Origin: Blasia pusilla | Lineage: Eukaryota; Marchantiophyta; Marchantiopsida; Blasiales | Length of the DNA stretch: 64,000 bases | NCBI GenBank assembly: GCA_050084515.1 | Contig: CM114271.1 | Span: 17,546,001 to 17,610,000, forward strand | Direction of reading: 5' to 3' | Shown here: in pieces, positions 13,150 to 24,349 of the stretch | Layout of the letters: the number at the start of each line of letters is the position of its first letter | Numbering within the stretch: the first letter of the stretch is position 1 | Translations under genes and position numbers: made by a program | The notes under the pieces: model-generated | Databases searched by the model: none | Told to the model about the DNA's origin: nothing | Seen by the model: the letters and a program-made list of their open reading frames with translations, nothing else

Positions 13150-14265
13150 AGCAAATGAGGTTGCTCGAGCACTCATTTCTTAATATTCCAGTTCTATGTC
13201 AGAGGTGCAATTTGGTCTTGGATTTTATCTCCCTACCCATAGCATTGAGAATTTCATGAGAAGAAATAAGCATATTACCAAGGTGTTAAGATGTGGCTAA
13301 GCTGAGTCCTTTAGAATCTAGCCATGGAGATGACTTGTCAGTACCAACAACATACTTACCATATGGTCACAGCACCGTACACCCTATTCTCCCTTCTTTT
13401 GATTCTTTTCTTGTAGAAAACTCTGAACCAATAACTGTTCCTAAAGCAAAAAGAAAAAATACACTTCACGCAAATATTGAAATAGTGAGAAGCCCCCAAT
13501 CAGACATTGTATCACCCCCCAAAGTTGAAATAGTGGGAGATCCTTCAGAAAAAACATGTGCTATTGCTTTAGATCAGCCTTGGACATCTACCCGCTTCTT
13601 TTTGTCATAGGTGATCATCGCGAACATCTATACTAGTACAAATTTATGATGCTGCTTGCTTAAACATTCTTATCTCTTCTTGTATCCGATCTGATCCAAT
13701 CACTAGAATAGAAGCCCTTTCTCTTTCATATGCTTAACAATCGAAAATTGCTATGGAAGTTGAAATTGCCTCTCTTCATGAAAATAAAACCTAGATCCTT
13801 GTACTAAATCCTAAAAAGCGGAAATCATCCACTTATATTGCCAACATAGTCTCTTGTAAATGGGCTTTTGAGATCAAATGGTCTTCTTCAGGAAGTGTTC
13901 TCAAGTACAAGGCCATCTGGTAGCTAAAGGCTATTCATAGAAAGAAGGAATTGATTACAAAGAAACATTTTCTCTTCTCATAAACATCATTTCTCTCACC
14001 AAGGTTCTTTCCATGGTTGTTGTTTGCAACGCTGAACTACATCAAATGGACCCTAAAATTGCTTTTCTTCATGGTGGTCTACAAGAAATCATGTACATGC
14101 ATCAACCTCCAGGTTTTGAGGCAATTGATCAAGGTCCAACTTGTATGTCTTCTGAAGAAAGCTCTTTATGGATTAAAGAAATCCTACTGAGCTTGGTATC
14201 AAAAGATGGATGGATACTTGAGCACTGTAGGTTTTCTAAGAAGTACTTATGATCCTTGTTTGTGT
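13150..14265 (+). mobile_element. Ty1/copia retrotransposon A, 5' part of polymerase region
   Basis: Frame-broken copia Pol. The frame at 13,293-13,610 (starting KLSPLESSHGDD) looks like the linker between integrase and reverse transcriptase. From about 13,755 the sequence reads MEVEIASLHENKT, SCKWAFEIKWSSSGSVLKYK and KKELITKKH. At 14,013-14,110, VVCNAELHQMDPKIAFLHGG holds the first catalytic Asp (usually MDVKTAFLHG) and MYMHQPPGFEA follows. Stops and frameshifts throughout. The family resumes at 17,137 after an unrelated copia insertion. Confidence 0.8.
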
Positions 14266-15208
14266 CAGAATTTTAGTTCTAGATGTTATAAACTTTTCAA
14301 TCCCACTACAAAACTTGTTCTTCTTAGCAAAGATGTTGTCTTCAATATTGAAGATACTCCTTTCTCCTTTTCTACTGTTTGTCATTCTTCCTATTCTCCC
14401 TTCTTTGATTCAATATCTGACTCATCTTTGTAGGATATGAGACTGGCTTGAAGGGATATGTTCTCTTCAATCAAAGACTGGACAATGTGTCATAAGTAGA
14501 GATGTGCAATTTGATGAAACCTAGGAAGGAGATCAAAAGAAAATTTCTGAAGCAGAGGATGAATCATCATCACAACCGCAAGTTACTTTTCATGCAGGAA
14601 CTCCGACAACTGACCTAGAAAGAGATGCAGATCAAATCTCAGTACCATCTAGTGGAGAATTTCATTCAGAAAATCTAAAGGTATATGTTAGCAGAAAGGA
14701 GCAAGTTGTCCAAACTGAGGAGAATCATCAGGACTCCAACTTTCAGCACACTGAAGTACTAGGTACCACTAAAGATGCACAAACTGAAGAAGTGGCAAAG
14801 ACATTGCCAAGGAAATCTGGAAGAACAACAACATCTAATGACAGGTTGGGAGTTCATCATGAGAAATAAGCCCACTCCTAAGTGGATGAAGAAGCTTGAG
14901 TTACTATGGATGGAGAGGATGAACCAAAAACACTTGCAAATGCTATGAGTAGACCTGATTGGAGCAAGTGGGAGATTTCCATTGATCAAGAGAAAAAGTC
15001 TCTTGCAAAGAATGGTACATGGGAGTGAATTGTTCTACCCAAAGATAAGAGATCCATTGGTTGCAAATGGGTTTTCAAGATCAAGAGAGGAGTTAACAAT
15101 GAAGTGGTAAAGTACAAAGCTCGTCTTGTAGCAAAGGGTTTCAATTAGCAAGCTGAAGTTGATTATACATAGATCTTTGCTCCTGTTGCACGGTTTGGTT
15201 CCATAAGG

Positions 15209-15457
15209 TTGCTTTTAGTTCTAGTTGTTGAAGAATATTGGGAGGTGGAGCAATTAGATGTGGAGATTGCTTTTCTGAATGGAGAGGTGAAGGAAACCAT
15301 CTACATGAATGTTCTAGATGGATATGGTGGACATAGGGGCAATGCATGTCTGTTGAAGAAGGCATTATATGGTCTTAAAAAGGCTCCAAGAGCGTTGTAT
15401 GAAAAGTTGGACTCTTACCTTAGGGAACAGGGATTTTATGGAGCTCATGCAGATTGA
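15209..15457 (+). pseudogene. Copia B reverse transcriptase fragment
   Basis: The open piece reads LLLVLVVEEYWEVEQLDVEI, then AFLNGEVKETIYM and KKALYGLKKAPRALYEKLDS. It spans the first catalytic Asp and the conserved LYGLKQAPR-like motif. It stops at a TGA where relatives have a sense codon before the YVDD motif (about 15,495), which lies in another open piece. No functional polymerase could be made from this copy. Confidence 0.8.
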
Positions 15458-16096
15458 AGTGTTTATTGGAAAAATGGTACATTGTGTATTGCAATTTATG
15501 TAGATGACCTCCTGTTGTTAGGAAAAAGTAAGAAAGCAATACAGCAAGCAAAGGACAATCTTTGCTCAGTCTTTGCTATGACTATCATAGGTCTAGTAAA
15601 GTTCATTCTTGGAACTAAAGTTGAGAGGAATAGAGCAGAAGGATGGATTAGACTCAATTAGACTCACTACATTTATGCGATGTTGACAAGCTATAGACAT
15701 GCATGGCAAAGCCAGTTTCTACTCCACTGGATCTTGTGTGGAAACTTGCCAAAATAGGTGCAGACAAACAAGAGGAGAATTAGAATGTTGAAAACCTTCA
15801 ACATTTGTATCAAAGTGCTGTGGGTTCTCTAATGTTTGCCATGCTTTGCACAAGGTCAGTTATCTCATATGCAGTAGGAGCACTGGCCAGATACACGTCT
15901 AAACCTACTCTCACACATTGCAGATGTGTAAAGAGCGTCCTACGTTACTTGAAAGGTACCAAGAATGCGTATCTCGAATTAAAAAAAAGGATGTTTTCCT
16001 ACCTTACGTGGCTTCAAAGATGCTAGTTTTTTTTTTGGTGGTGGGGGGGGGGGGATCTCAAGAACAACATGTCTATCTGGTGGATATGTATTTACA

Positions 16097-16354
16097 TTGA
16101 GTGGGGGTGCTATCAGTTGGTGCACCAAGCAAGAAACATCTGTTACCTTGTCCACAACAGAAGTTGAGCGTATGGCGTCTTCAAATGCTACTCAAGAAGT
16201 AGTTTGGCTTAGGAGATTGCTTGAGGAGGTTTGTTATAAGCAGAATGAGGGAACTGTATTATATTGTAATAATACAGGAAGCATAAGTCTTCTCAAGAAT
16301 CCTGTTCATCATCCTAGGACTAAGTATATAAATATTAGAAGAAGATTTAAATAG
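16097..16354 (+). pseudogene. Copia B RNase H fragment
   Basis: The 85-residue frame reads MSGGAISWCTKQETSVTLST, TEVERMASSNATQEVVWLRR, then NTGSISLLKNPVHHPRTKYI. These are hallmark segments of copia RNase H (ISWKSKKQ..VALSTTEAEY; DN..A..L..NP..H.R.KHI). The acidic residue of the usual TEAEY motif is represented by TEVER and the catalytic Asp of the usual DN by NN, so the domain is probably inactive as well as truncated. Confidence 0.8.
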
Positions 16355-16502
16355 GAAAAAGAAAATTAGCAAATAGTCCAGGTAGTATATTGTCCTACAG
16401 AGGAGATGACAAGTGATGTATTGACAAAGGCATTGTGAAGAGAAAAGCACAACAAATGTGCTCAGAAGATGGGTCTTATATTAAACTCCAATTAAGCAGG
16501 AG

Positions 16503-17130
16503 TGTTGTAAAACATAGTAACGTGGAGTTTACTATAGTGAAAAGCAACTGATAGAATTACTATAGTAACTTAGTGTTTTACCACAGTAAATAGTAATTTC
16601 TTGTTACTATAGATTTACCTCAATAATTATGAGAATTATTGTGGGCGGAAAGCCCTAACCCTAAAACCTATATAAAATCTAGAAACTCATTCTCTTGGTT
16701 GTATATAACCCTTTGAGGATGCCCTACGAAATTACATTCTCTTACACCTTTTTCGTACACAACTCTCTGAGCTGAGGAGTTGATTGAGCAGCACTGAGTG
16801 TACTTTGGTTACTTGAGCGGATTGTGCTTCTGACCTCAGTAGTTCAATGTGTTGTTGCTTACAGATTGAGAGGTCTGCTGACATGAGGGGTTCAGTGAGT
16901 GTTGTGATACAAGGTGTCTGGTAGTACTAACCTGAGTGGTTGCTATTGAGATATCTACTTCTGCTAATCTGAGTGGTTGCTATTGCACTAAGTGTGCTTG
17001 AGAATGCTAGGTAGTCTAGTGATACATGTTGTCTAGTGCTTTCCTCTACAATCTGACCTAAGTGGTTGCTAATGCACAAAGTGTGCTTGTAATTGCTAGG
17101 TTGTAGAGAAACTCTGATATTGTAAGAGGA
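16503..17130 (+). repeat. Probable 3' LTR of copia B
   Basis: Directly after the polymerase, a purine-rich TTAAGCAGGAG precedes TGTTGTAAAACATAG, the expected position and TG start of an LTR. A TATA-like TATATAAAATC lies near 16,670. The second half has two near copies of a CTAAGTGGTTGCTA / AAGTGTGCTTG block. The end is not certain: no clear CA terminus was found before copia A resumes at 17,137. Confidence 0.6.
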
Positions 17131-17136
17131 TGAAGG

Positions 17137-18125
17137 AAATCCTCCTAAGGTTGGTATCAAAAGATGGATGGATACTTGACCACTGCAGGTTTTCTCAGAA
17201 GTACTTATGATCCTTGTTTGTATCACAAACAATCTTCTACATCTCAATTACTCATAGTTGCTGCATATGTTGATGACCTTGCTATTATAGCAGATAAGCT
17301 CATTCAGCTACAACAACTCAAAACTCATATTCAATCTAAATTTAAAATGATTGACATAGGAGAGCTTCATCATTTTGTAGGATTTCACGTGGTAATAGTT
17401 GGAAGTTTTATGTATGCTTTAGCCATGACTCGCCTTGACATCTCTTTCATTGTGGGCCAGTTATGTCCAAATATTCCATTGAGCATTGGCAAGATGCTAT
17501 GTATGTGCTAAAGTATTTGAAGCGAACTTCCAATATGCGTTACATCTTTGATGGTTCCACCCATGATTTTACTCTTCATGATTTGTTCTTTTCATGGCAA
17601 GAGGTGCAATACATTGATAGGGCTTAATGCATGAAGCAGAGAGTCACTGCACAATCTACTACAAAAGCAGAATATATAGCTCTCAATGAGGCTACCAAAT
17701 AAACAATTTGGATTCGACATTTACTTGTTGAGATTGGTTTTCCACACCTAACACCAACAATTCTTTATGAAGACAATCAATATGCAATTCAACTATCAAA
17801 TAATTTTTGCTCCAATTCCCAAATCTGACATTTAGAAATAAAATTCTTCTTCATACCAGAAAATATTAAACAAAAAAATATTCATCTACAAGAATGTAGA
17901 TCCTCAGTTTAGGCTGCTGATGTTTTAATTAAAACTCTATCTAAAGACCAGCATTATTCTTTACTCCAAATATTATGATGTAGGAAATACAACTGAGTGG
18001 GAGATAGGACACTTTTCAAGTAGACAACTCCATGTTTTTCTAGCTAGATCATCCTAGCTTGGTGGGAGTGTTAGATAAATACATTTTCAATAAAGATATC
18101 AAGCTTAAAACCATTCAGTTCTAAA
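17137..18125 (+). mobile_element. Ty1/copia retrotransposon A, 3' part
   Basis: Continuation of family A. A segment of about 85 bases ending GATCCTTGTTTGT repeats 14,178-14,262. Then LLIVAAYVDDLAIIADK (YVDD near 17,255-17,290) and IGELHHFVGF follow, then RNase H with QSTTKAEYIALNEATK, EDNQYAIQLS and later DVLIKTLSKDQH. The purine-rich TTGGTGGGAG at about 18,058 is followed by TGTTAGATAAATAC, the start of its 3' LTR, of which only about 55 bases remain before a LINE fragment begins. Numerous stops. Confidence 0.8.
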
Positions 18126-19296
18126 AGAGAGAAGAGAGAATGCGTACTCATTAAGTAGTTCCTATCATAGCCTTGCAACTATAGACCCCGCGCCCTGATT
18201 GGACGGTGCTTGAGACGCGGATGGGTGTAGAGAGAGCAACAAGTGAAGAAGCTACCATAGAGAGGAGGGAGACACTCTTATATAGTATAAGAGCTGACCA
18301 AACAAAGTGTTTGAGCAAAGCTTCCACACGTCAACCAAGAAAGGCTTCACCACACCATCTGCTTTATGTGATTGGGATCCCCAATGGACATTACTAACTA
18401 GTGCATCAGCTTTGGGAAAAGAATAAAGCTACCTACTATGTTGAACAATTTAGGTGTTACCAGCTTAGAAATGCCACCATATGCTTATAGCTCAGTGTGT
18501 TGTAAATTTTGCGTGGGAGACCAAGTAATGAAAAGCCTTTCAGAGAGAGAAACTGTACTCATTAAGTAGTGTCTGTCGTAGCCTTGCGATCATAGAGCCC
18601 CCACCCTAGTTGGACGCGTTGCTTGAGAGTAGGATAGGTGTAGAGAGAGGAGCAAGTGTAGAATGTGCCATATGAGAGGAGTGTGACACTCTCACATAGT
18701 CTGAGTGCTGACCAAACAATGTGTTTTTGCGGACCTTCCATGTGTCAACCAAAAACGCTTCACCACACCATTTACTTCACCTGATTGGGATCCCCAATAG
18801 ACATTACTTACCACTGCAATAACATTGGGCAATGAATCAAGGCTATTTAATGTGTTGAACAATTATGGTGTTACCAGCTTAGCAATATCAGCATAGGCTC
18901 ATAGCTCTGTGTGTTGTGAAATTTTGCGTAGGAGAGCAAGTAATCACTTGAGGTTTGATCCCCATCATCACACAAGGTGCAAGAGTTTAGTTGTATTCCC
19001 ATCCTGCTTTTCTTATGATTCAAGAGGATTACCCCCATCCTAAACTTGGACTTGAGTGGGATTTCCAAGCAAGGAGTTGCTGGAAAATAGTTCTTCAATT
19101 CTACCTTCTTTGAATGTATTCTCAAGAGAGAGAGGTCAGACATTTTTATCGCTTCCTCCGTGTTGTTCAGCTGTGAGCGGTTGCCCACATGGTATCCACA
19201 AATGCTTTCTCATCTCATCTTGCTCCCACAATTCAAACCCTACTCAGATTGCTTGCACAATCTCTTATTCTCATTAAGTAGTGTCTGTCGTAGCCA
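18126..19296 (-). mobile_element. Head-to-tail 5'-truncated LINE copies
   Basis: Three pieces of the same LINE 3' end lie in a row, all minus strand. Piece 1 is about 18,126-18,535; piece 2 about 18,541-19,265; piece 3 about 19,266-19,296. Each starts with the same 3' terminus (CATTAAGTAG, GTGTCTGTCGTAGCC or close variants). Piece 2 is the longest and encodes SCTLCDDGDQTSSDYLLSY, matching the zinc knuckle region of the main LINE. Short GA-rich stretches sit at the 3' side of pieces 1 and 2. Confidence 0.8.
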
Positions 19297-19298
19297 CA

Positions 19299-19301
<3 letters not shown>

Positions 19302-19383
<82 letters not shown>
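19302..19383. repeat. Pure (GA)n microsatellite, about 82 bp
   Basis: Uninterrupted GA dinucleotides immediately after a short LINE 3'-end fragment. Unlike at 7,875-8,019, here the tract is on the higher-coordinate side of the fragment. Confidence 0.98.
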
Positions 19384-19384
<1 letters not shown>

Positions 19385-20340
19385 CTTTTTTGAATCAAAT
19401 AGCTGCACTTCACTCTAGTGCGTGTGCATCACCAAAGGTGAGTGTAGAGGAGATGAAAAGTTACAACAGAGGAAGGTCAAAATTATCCTTCCAATCAATT
19501 AATTATAAGTGCGAGAGGTGAGGAGAGGTGATAGTAACTCATAATGTGAGCAAGGATTATAGCGTCCACGCGTAACGATACTACCTAGAATATGGAACTT
19601 GTAGCAGAATACACAATTTTACGATATGAGAAAAAAATTCTCAAACTCTAAGACACAATAATCCAGCTAGAGAGATGCTATTGACTCACCATATTCGTAG
19701 CAAACAATGTGGCTAGTATTTCAGATCTAACAATTTTCACCAAACTGCCATTTCACGCGAGCTTTACCTTGAATCCACACCCTCACTCAACCCAATAATG
19801 CCTCGCTGATCTAGTGACCCAACATTGTCTCACGCTCATGTAGTATCTATTCTAGGAGCATTGATCACAACAACATCACGTGCGGACCCGTAGGGCTTGG
19901 AGGACTTAGCTCAAATTTCCCAAAATTCCACTAGTTAGGTCAGTATGGACGCGAGGGGCGTGGAGCTCACACATATTACTTATCTAATAATTATGGTTAT
20001 GAAAAGTGCCACATCAACATGTCTACGTGTCAAACATTTCATGACTCAAAGTGAGATATTTCTGATTTTCAAGTTCTTATGACTCGTGAGTCATATTGTG
20101 TCAATAGCTTGTGACTCACTATGACTACAAATCCACATGAAGACTAAGTGAGTCATTATTTTTGTTTATGAGTCACCATCTAGTCATGTAAATGTATGAG
20201 TCAAGCAAGCTTGAGTCATAAAAATGGTTTTTTTCTTCTAGTGAAAAAACTTTGAAAACTCCCTCATATGTTGCTTTTATTGTTATATGTGAAATTATTT
20301 AAACGTAGTGATTTCTTGCATTTTTCTAGGTTGTGGCGGA
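19384..20340. other. Non-coding DNA between LINE fragments and Helitron 1
   Basis: No gene seen. It probably contains the 5' end of Helitron 1, which I could not locate. The notable content is a dense cluster of TGACTC/GAGTCA motifs at about 20,041-20,219. Confidence 0.5.
20041..20219. promoter_or_regulatory. Cluster of TGACTC/GAGTCA motifs
   Basis: About seven TGACTC or GAGTCA hexamers, some as TGACTCA/TGAGTCA, lie within 180 bases (for example near 20,042, 20,080, 20,087, 20,112, 20,149, 20,169, 20,196 and 20,212). One pair forms TGACTCGTGAGTCA. TGAGTCA is the classical binding core of GCN4/AP-1-type bZIP proteins. It lies about 170 bases upstream of the first Helitron 1 frame, so a promoter role is plausible but unproven; a simple degenerate repeat is the alternative. 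Confidence 0.35.
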
Positions 20341-20386
20341 GAAGCGTAGGAGCAAGTGAGGATTTTTAAAATGATGAGGCAAGGTA

Positions 20387-20758
20387 ATGATGGTTGGTCG
20401 ATCTTATGTTCCTCTTTGGGAAGAAGCATATGAGCCTATGCCAACAAATTCTGAGGGAATTGAAGTTTTAGAAGTTTCGAGTGATGGCTATGTTCCAACA
20501 CCTATTTTGGATGAGGAGGTAGATAATAAGTACATGATGGTACCAATTGACGATGTAAGGCAAGTGTTTGAAGAGAAGGTATCAAGAGTTCTATCAACGC
20601 TTGTTGTAGACCATAATAATAAAGGCATTAATGTTGTGTTATCCCAAGGTGAGGAAGAAGAAGGACACACATGTTCGACTAACAATTGCATTCCTTCATT
20701 TAAGCCCATATCTTCCAGCCATTCCTTTGTGCGAGGTATCTTAGGGCCTGGGTCTTGA
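20387..20758 (+). pseudogene. Helitron 1 N-terminal acidic protein
   Basis: The 123-residue frame is similar to the frame at 29,807-30,382 of Helitron 2. Both have SYVP or YVP repeats (DGYVPTPILDEEVDN here), an EEEEGHTCSTNNCIPS segment (EEEGDTDSTHDCIPS in Helitron 2) and SSHSFVRGI (SSHSFVRDC). This conservation between two diverged copies argues that the frame is a real part of the element. I do not recognise a domain. Similarity continues past the stop at 20,756 (FDDSSEMSTVE-like), so it is truncated. Confidence 0.55.
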
Positions 20759-21256
20759 ATTCTTAGTAGTGGTCATTTCCATGACTTTGATGACTCAAGT
20801 GAAATGAGTACCGTTGAGCCTCTCTTGACAGTAGATTAATTGGCTTTCTGAAATATGAAATATAAGAAAATTACCATTTTGGGGATTTCTATTTATGTAT
20901 TGTGAAGTATTTATGCTATTTGGTTCTTAAAATCAAAATTTTTATTTATTTCAAAAAAATATGGTTTCCTATAGAAAAAATATCATATGATGGATAAGGA
21001 TCAAGTATCATGGTAAAATGGTGAAAAGCCTTTCCTTGATATCACAAACATTGAGGGCAATACAAATCTTGCATCTAAGAAGGCTAAAAAGACATAGTAT
21101 CAAAAGAAAGAGCGAGCACTTAAGGATACGTCCTTTGTACTTCCTTATACAACTACAATGGCCGAAATGTAAGGTTGTTTAGCACTATTTTAATTTTAAG
21201 AGATTTCAATTCTCCATGTATATTATGAGAAAAAAACTTTATTTTTTTATTTTGTA

Positions 21257-22860
21257 GACTTCCAAATCCAAGAAGAGATCGTGAAATGCTTAAAGTTGCG
21301 AGAGCTCAAGGAAAATTTTGAAGATATGTGAATATGGATCTGAGGTATGATTTTACTTGATTTCTTTTTTATTTCAAGATTATGATGATTTTGTCAAATT
21401 CTAGCTTACAAAGTTTATATACTGATAATGTTTGCTTTGCAAGCGAGTAACATCTGTATCAAATATGGTTGAGCCTTCTAATATTATGGTTACGTCATCC
21501 CCTATGTACATTTCTATTCTATGACACTCATCTTATTTTTTTAAGATTTTTCTGTATTCTGACGTGAAAGTTACATTACTAACTCTTTCATAATTGTTTT
21601 CATTGTAGTCTTCTTTTTCCTGCCAATCCCCAACGATTATATGACATGTTTTGAGTGCGCGAGCGCAAGGTCAAAGATGTAGACATGGTGATATGCTTGA
21701 GCTATCTATCGGGGTGAGTATTGATGATTCGTTGATAAGGACAAATACATCTACTTGGCTATATTCCATTGGAATAGGTTTTGCTCCAATTGTGGATGTA
21801 CTAGCTCCTACATCCGCGATTGGAATTGATGACATTGATGTTGAAGATAATATAAGGTATAATTTTGTTTTTATTTTCTATTTTATAGACTTTCCAAATC
21901 CAGGATGAGTACGTGGAATGCTTAAAGTTGCAAAAGCTGAAGGACAAATTTGAAGACATGTGAATATGGATGTAAATGTGAGGTATCATTTTACTTTATT
22001 TCTTTTGTATTTCAAGATTATGATGAGTTTGTTGAATTTTAGCTTACGTAGTTTATATATTGATAATGTTTGTTTTGTAGACGAGTAACATTTGTATTGA
22101 ATGTGGTTGAGCCTTCTAATGTTGTGGTTAAGTCATCTCCTATGTACGTTTCTATTCTATGACACTCATCTTATTTTTTGTATTTTTTTTTTTGTATTCT
22201 AACGTGAAAGTGACATTACTTACTCTTTAGTAATTTTTTCCATTGTAGTCTTCCTTTTCCTTCCATCCCCCCATCGATTACATGACATGCTTTGAGTTGC
22301 GCGAGCGCAAGGCCAAAGACGCATACATGGTGATATGCTTGAGCTACCTAATGGGTAGAGTATTGGTGATTCGTCGATAAGGAAAATATATATCTACAAG
22401 GCTATACTCCACTAGAGTAGGTCCAACTCCTACTGACGATGTACTAGCTCCTACAAGTACGATTGGAATTGATAACATTGACATTGACGTTAATACAAGG
22501 GATAGTTTTGTTTCTACCGCATACTTTACTTTTATATATATATATATATATATATGTAAAGTTTGGTTGTTTTTCATGCCTCAATTAAGGACGCATGATA
22601 TGGTCTTTGAGTTGATAACTGTTACTTTGGGATCTTCAGTGTACACTTCTTTTCTATAACCTTTTATTTATTTTTGAAATTTTTTTATTTTTTGACGTTA
22701 AATTTTCAATTTTGTGCTAATTTTACATTTGAAAATTTTATTCTCTATAGTCTTTGTGTATCTTCCAACCCTCAAAGACTACATGATATGCTTCGAGTTG
22801 GGCGAGCTCATGGAGAAAGAAGGAGGCATGCTAATTTGGTTGGATTATCTCATGGTAGAC
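21257..22860 (+). pseudogene. Helitron 1 array of repeated short exons
   Basis: Five exon-like segments start near 21,257, 21,608, 21,888, 22,250 and 22,755. Each follows an intron-like T-rich stretch ending in AG and encodes a version of LPNPRR..MLKVARAQGK, or SSNPQRLHDMLRVGRAHGER in the best copy. Between them, second-type exons end in SSPM directly before GTA (about 21,445-21,503 and 22,081-22,142). Segments one/two and three/four are near copies at a period of about 635 bases, so half of the array arose by tandem duplication. Stops occur in several copies. Confidence 0.6.
22527..22556. repeat. Short (TA)n microsatellite
   Basis: About eleven TA units inside the Helitron 1 exon array, in an intron-like stretch. 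Confidence 0.9.
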
Positions 22861-22869
22861 ATTTTGGCG

Positions 22870-24240
22870 ATTGTTCAAGAATGAATATTATACTTGAGAA
22901 TAATGTTCATGAGGTTTATACGGAGATAAACGAATGTAAAATCAAATGTAAAATTAGCAAAAATATATCTGATTTCTTATGTTCCAAATGTGACATGTGG
23001 AAGGATGATGGACTTGAGGAAGTTATTGAATATTGCATGTTTACGTAAATTTAAAGAGAAACATATCCGAATTCTTCTGTTGAGAGATCGTATTGATAGT
23101 ATGATTGGTTGTTATACCATTGGACGTATGAATTACATATATCTGACATGCGAAGCGCTCCATTAGAAGTGTGAGAGAGTTGAGCCTTTCAAAGTCTCCA
23201 AGCTCTCCTTTTGGGATGTGTTGTGAGCATGGTAGGGTTCAAGTATCATATTTGAGGGCTTCACCTCCTTTTCTATTTGAGTTAATTTCGGGTGTTACGT
23301 CAAATAGTCCGCATTTTTTACGTAATGCATTGCCCATAATAGTGCCCTCTAATTGACATCTGCCGGAGCTCTATAAAATGATGCAGGGAACTTAAGGATT
23401 CGACGTGGTATTTATCATGCTATTGGACCACTTAATGCGGAGATGAGTGTTTCTCCACAATTTGCATAGATTTATATTCATGATGATGAGTATCAAATTG
23501 GACAAAGGAGAATCGAGACAATCGTGATCGATTGAGGATTAAGATCTTGAGGGGATTACAAGACATGTTACATGTCCATAATCCATATGTCGCTATCTTT
23601 CTATATGTAGCAAAGGATTTATGTATTTGGATTTTAATATTGTCTTAAAGGGTACCTTATTTGATTGCCATATCAATTTGGAGATTACGAATAGCATATT
23701 GGAGCGAAGTACTTCTATAAGTATGTATATAAGGGATCAAATGCCATATCCTATAAATTGGCAAAAAGTAGAGTATGGAATATATTATTGATGAGACATC
23801 CTTATATATTGATGCAAAGTACTTGACTTTGTATTTTTTATGATATTTTATAATTATTTTAGAATATTGAAAGGTTGGACTCAGACTGTATTTTTTTTTT
23901 GCTTTTCAAGGTATATTTATTCTTAAGAAGCTTGTTGGAGACTCTTCAAGTTTAGTCTACACGTTGAGCAACAAAGTATTATACGATTGATTGTTCATCT
24001 CCTTGATAGCCAGATGGTATATATTCATGATCAAAATTCCTTGGGTAATATTCTAGAGCGGAGTAAGGAGGCCACCCTCACTCAATGGTTTGCAACTAGT
24101 GTATTTGATCCTTCTGCTCGACAACTTCATATTTGGAATTTCCTTCTCATTACTCTTGGAATAAGAAGACATGGGTTCGACGTAAACTTGGAAGAAAAGG
24201 ATGTTGACATCCTGTCAGACGTTTGTATATGACTAACCTA
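22870..24240 (+). pseudogene. Helitron 1 Rep region remnants
   Basis: Rep-side fragments recognisable by comparison with Helitron 2. They include IGRMNYIYLTCEAL-like sequence near 23,110-23,160; FGMCCEHGRVQVSYLRASPP at 23,171-23,356 (SMCCGHGKIQLPYLTTSPF in Helitron 2); ARGLQDMLHVHNPYVAIF-like sequence near 23,550; and a segment with FYKYVYKGSNA-like sequence near 23,710-23,740 that carries the catalytic Tyr region. At 23,987-24,232, IVHLLDSQMVYIHDQNSLGN and LERSKEATLTQWFATSV follow. The HUH segment itself is deleted, so the protein cannot act as a Rep nuclease. Confidence 0.65.
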
Positions 24241-24349
24241 GGTGAACTTTCTCTTCAATGTATATTTTGTCTTTCCAAAATATATATTGAATGTAATATA
24301 ATATCTTTTTTTGTGGATATTTAATATTTTTATTTTATGTAAAATTATA

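Larger units (their letters stand above)
14266..16502 (+). mobile_element. Ty1/copia retrotransposon B, internal region
   Basis: A second copia family, plus strand, 5'-truncated. It begins in the segment before reverse transcriptase (CYKLFNPTTKLVLLSKDVVF), passes an acidic spacer, then the polymerase (NGTWE, stop, IVLPKDKRSIGCKWVFKIKR; VEQLDVEIAFLNGEVKE; CLLKKALYGLKKAPRALYEK; LCIAIYVDDLLLLG near 15,490-15,525). It ends in RNase H (SGGAISWCTKQETSVTLSTT, NTGSISLLKNPVHHPRTKYI). YVDD is intact, but at least a dozen stops and frameshifts occur. No 5' LTR was found. Confidence 0.85.
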
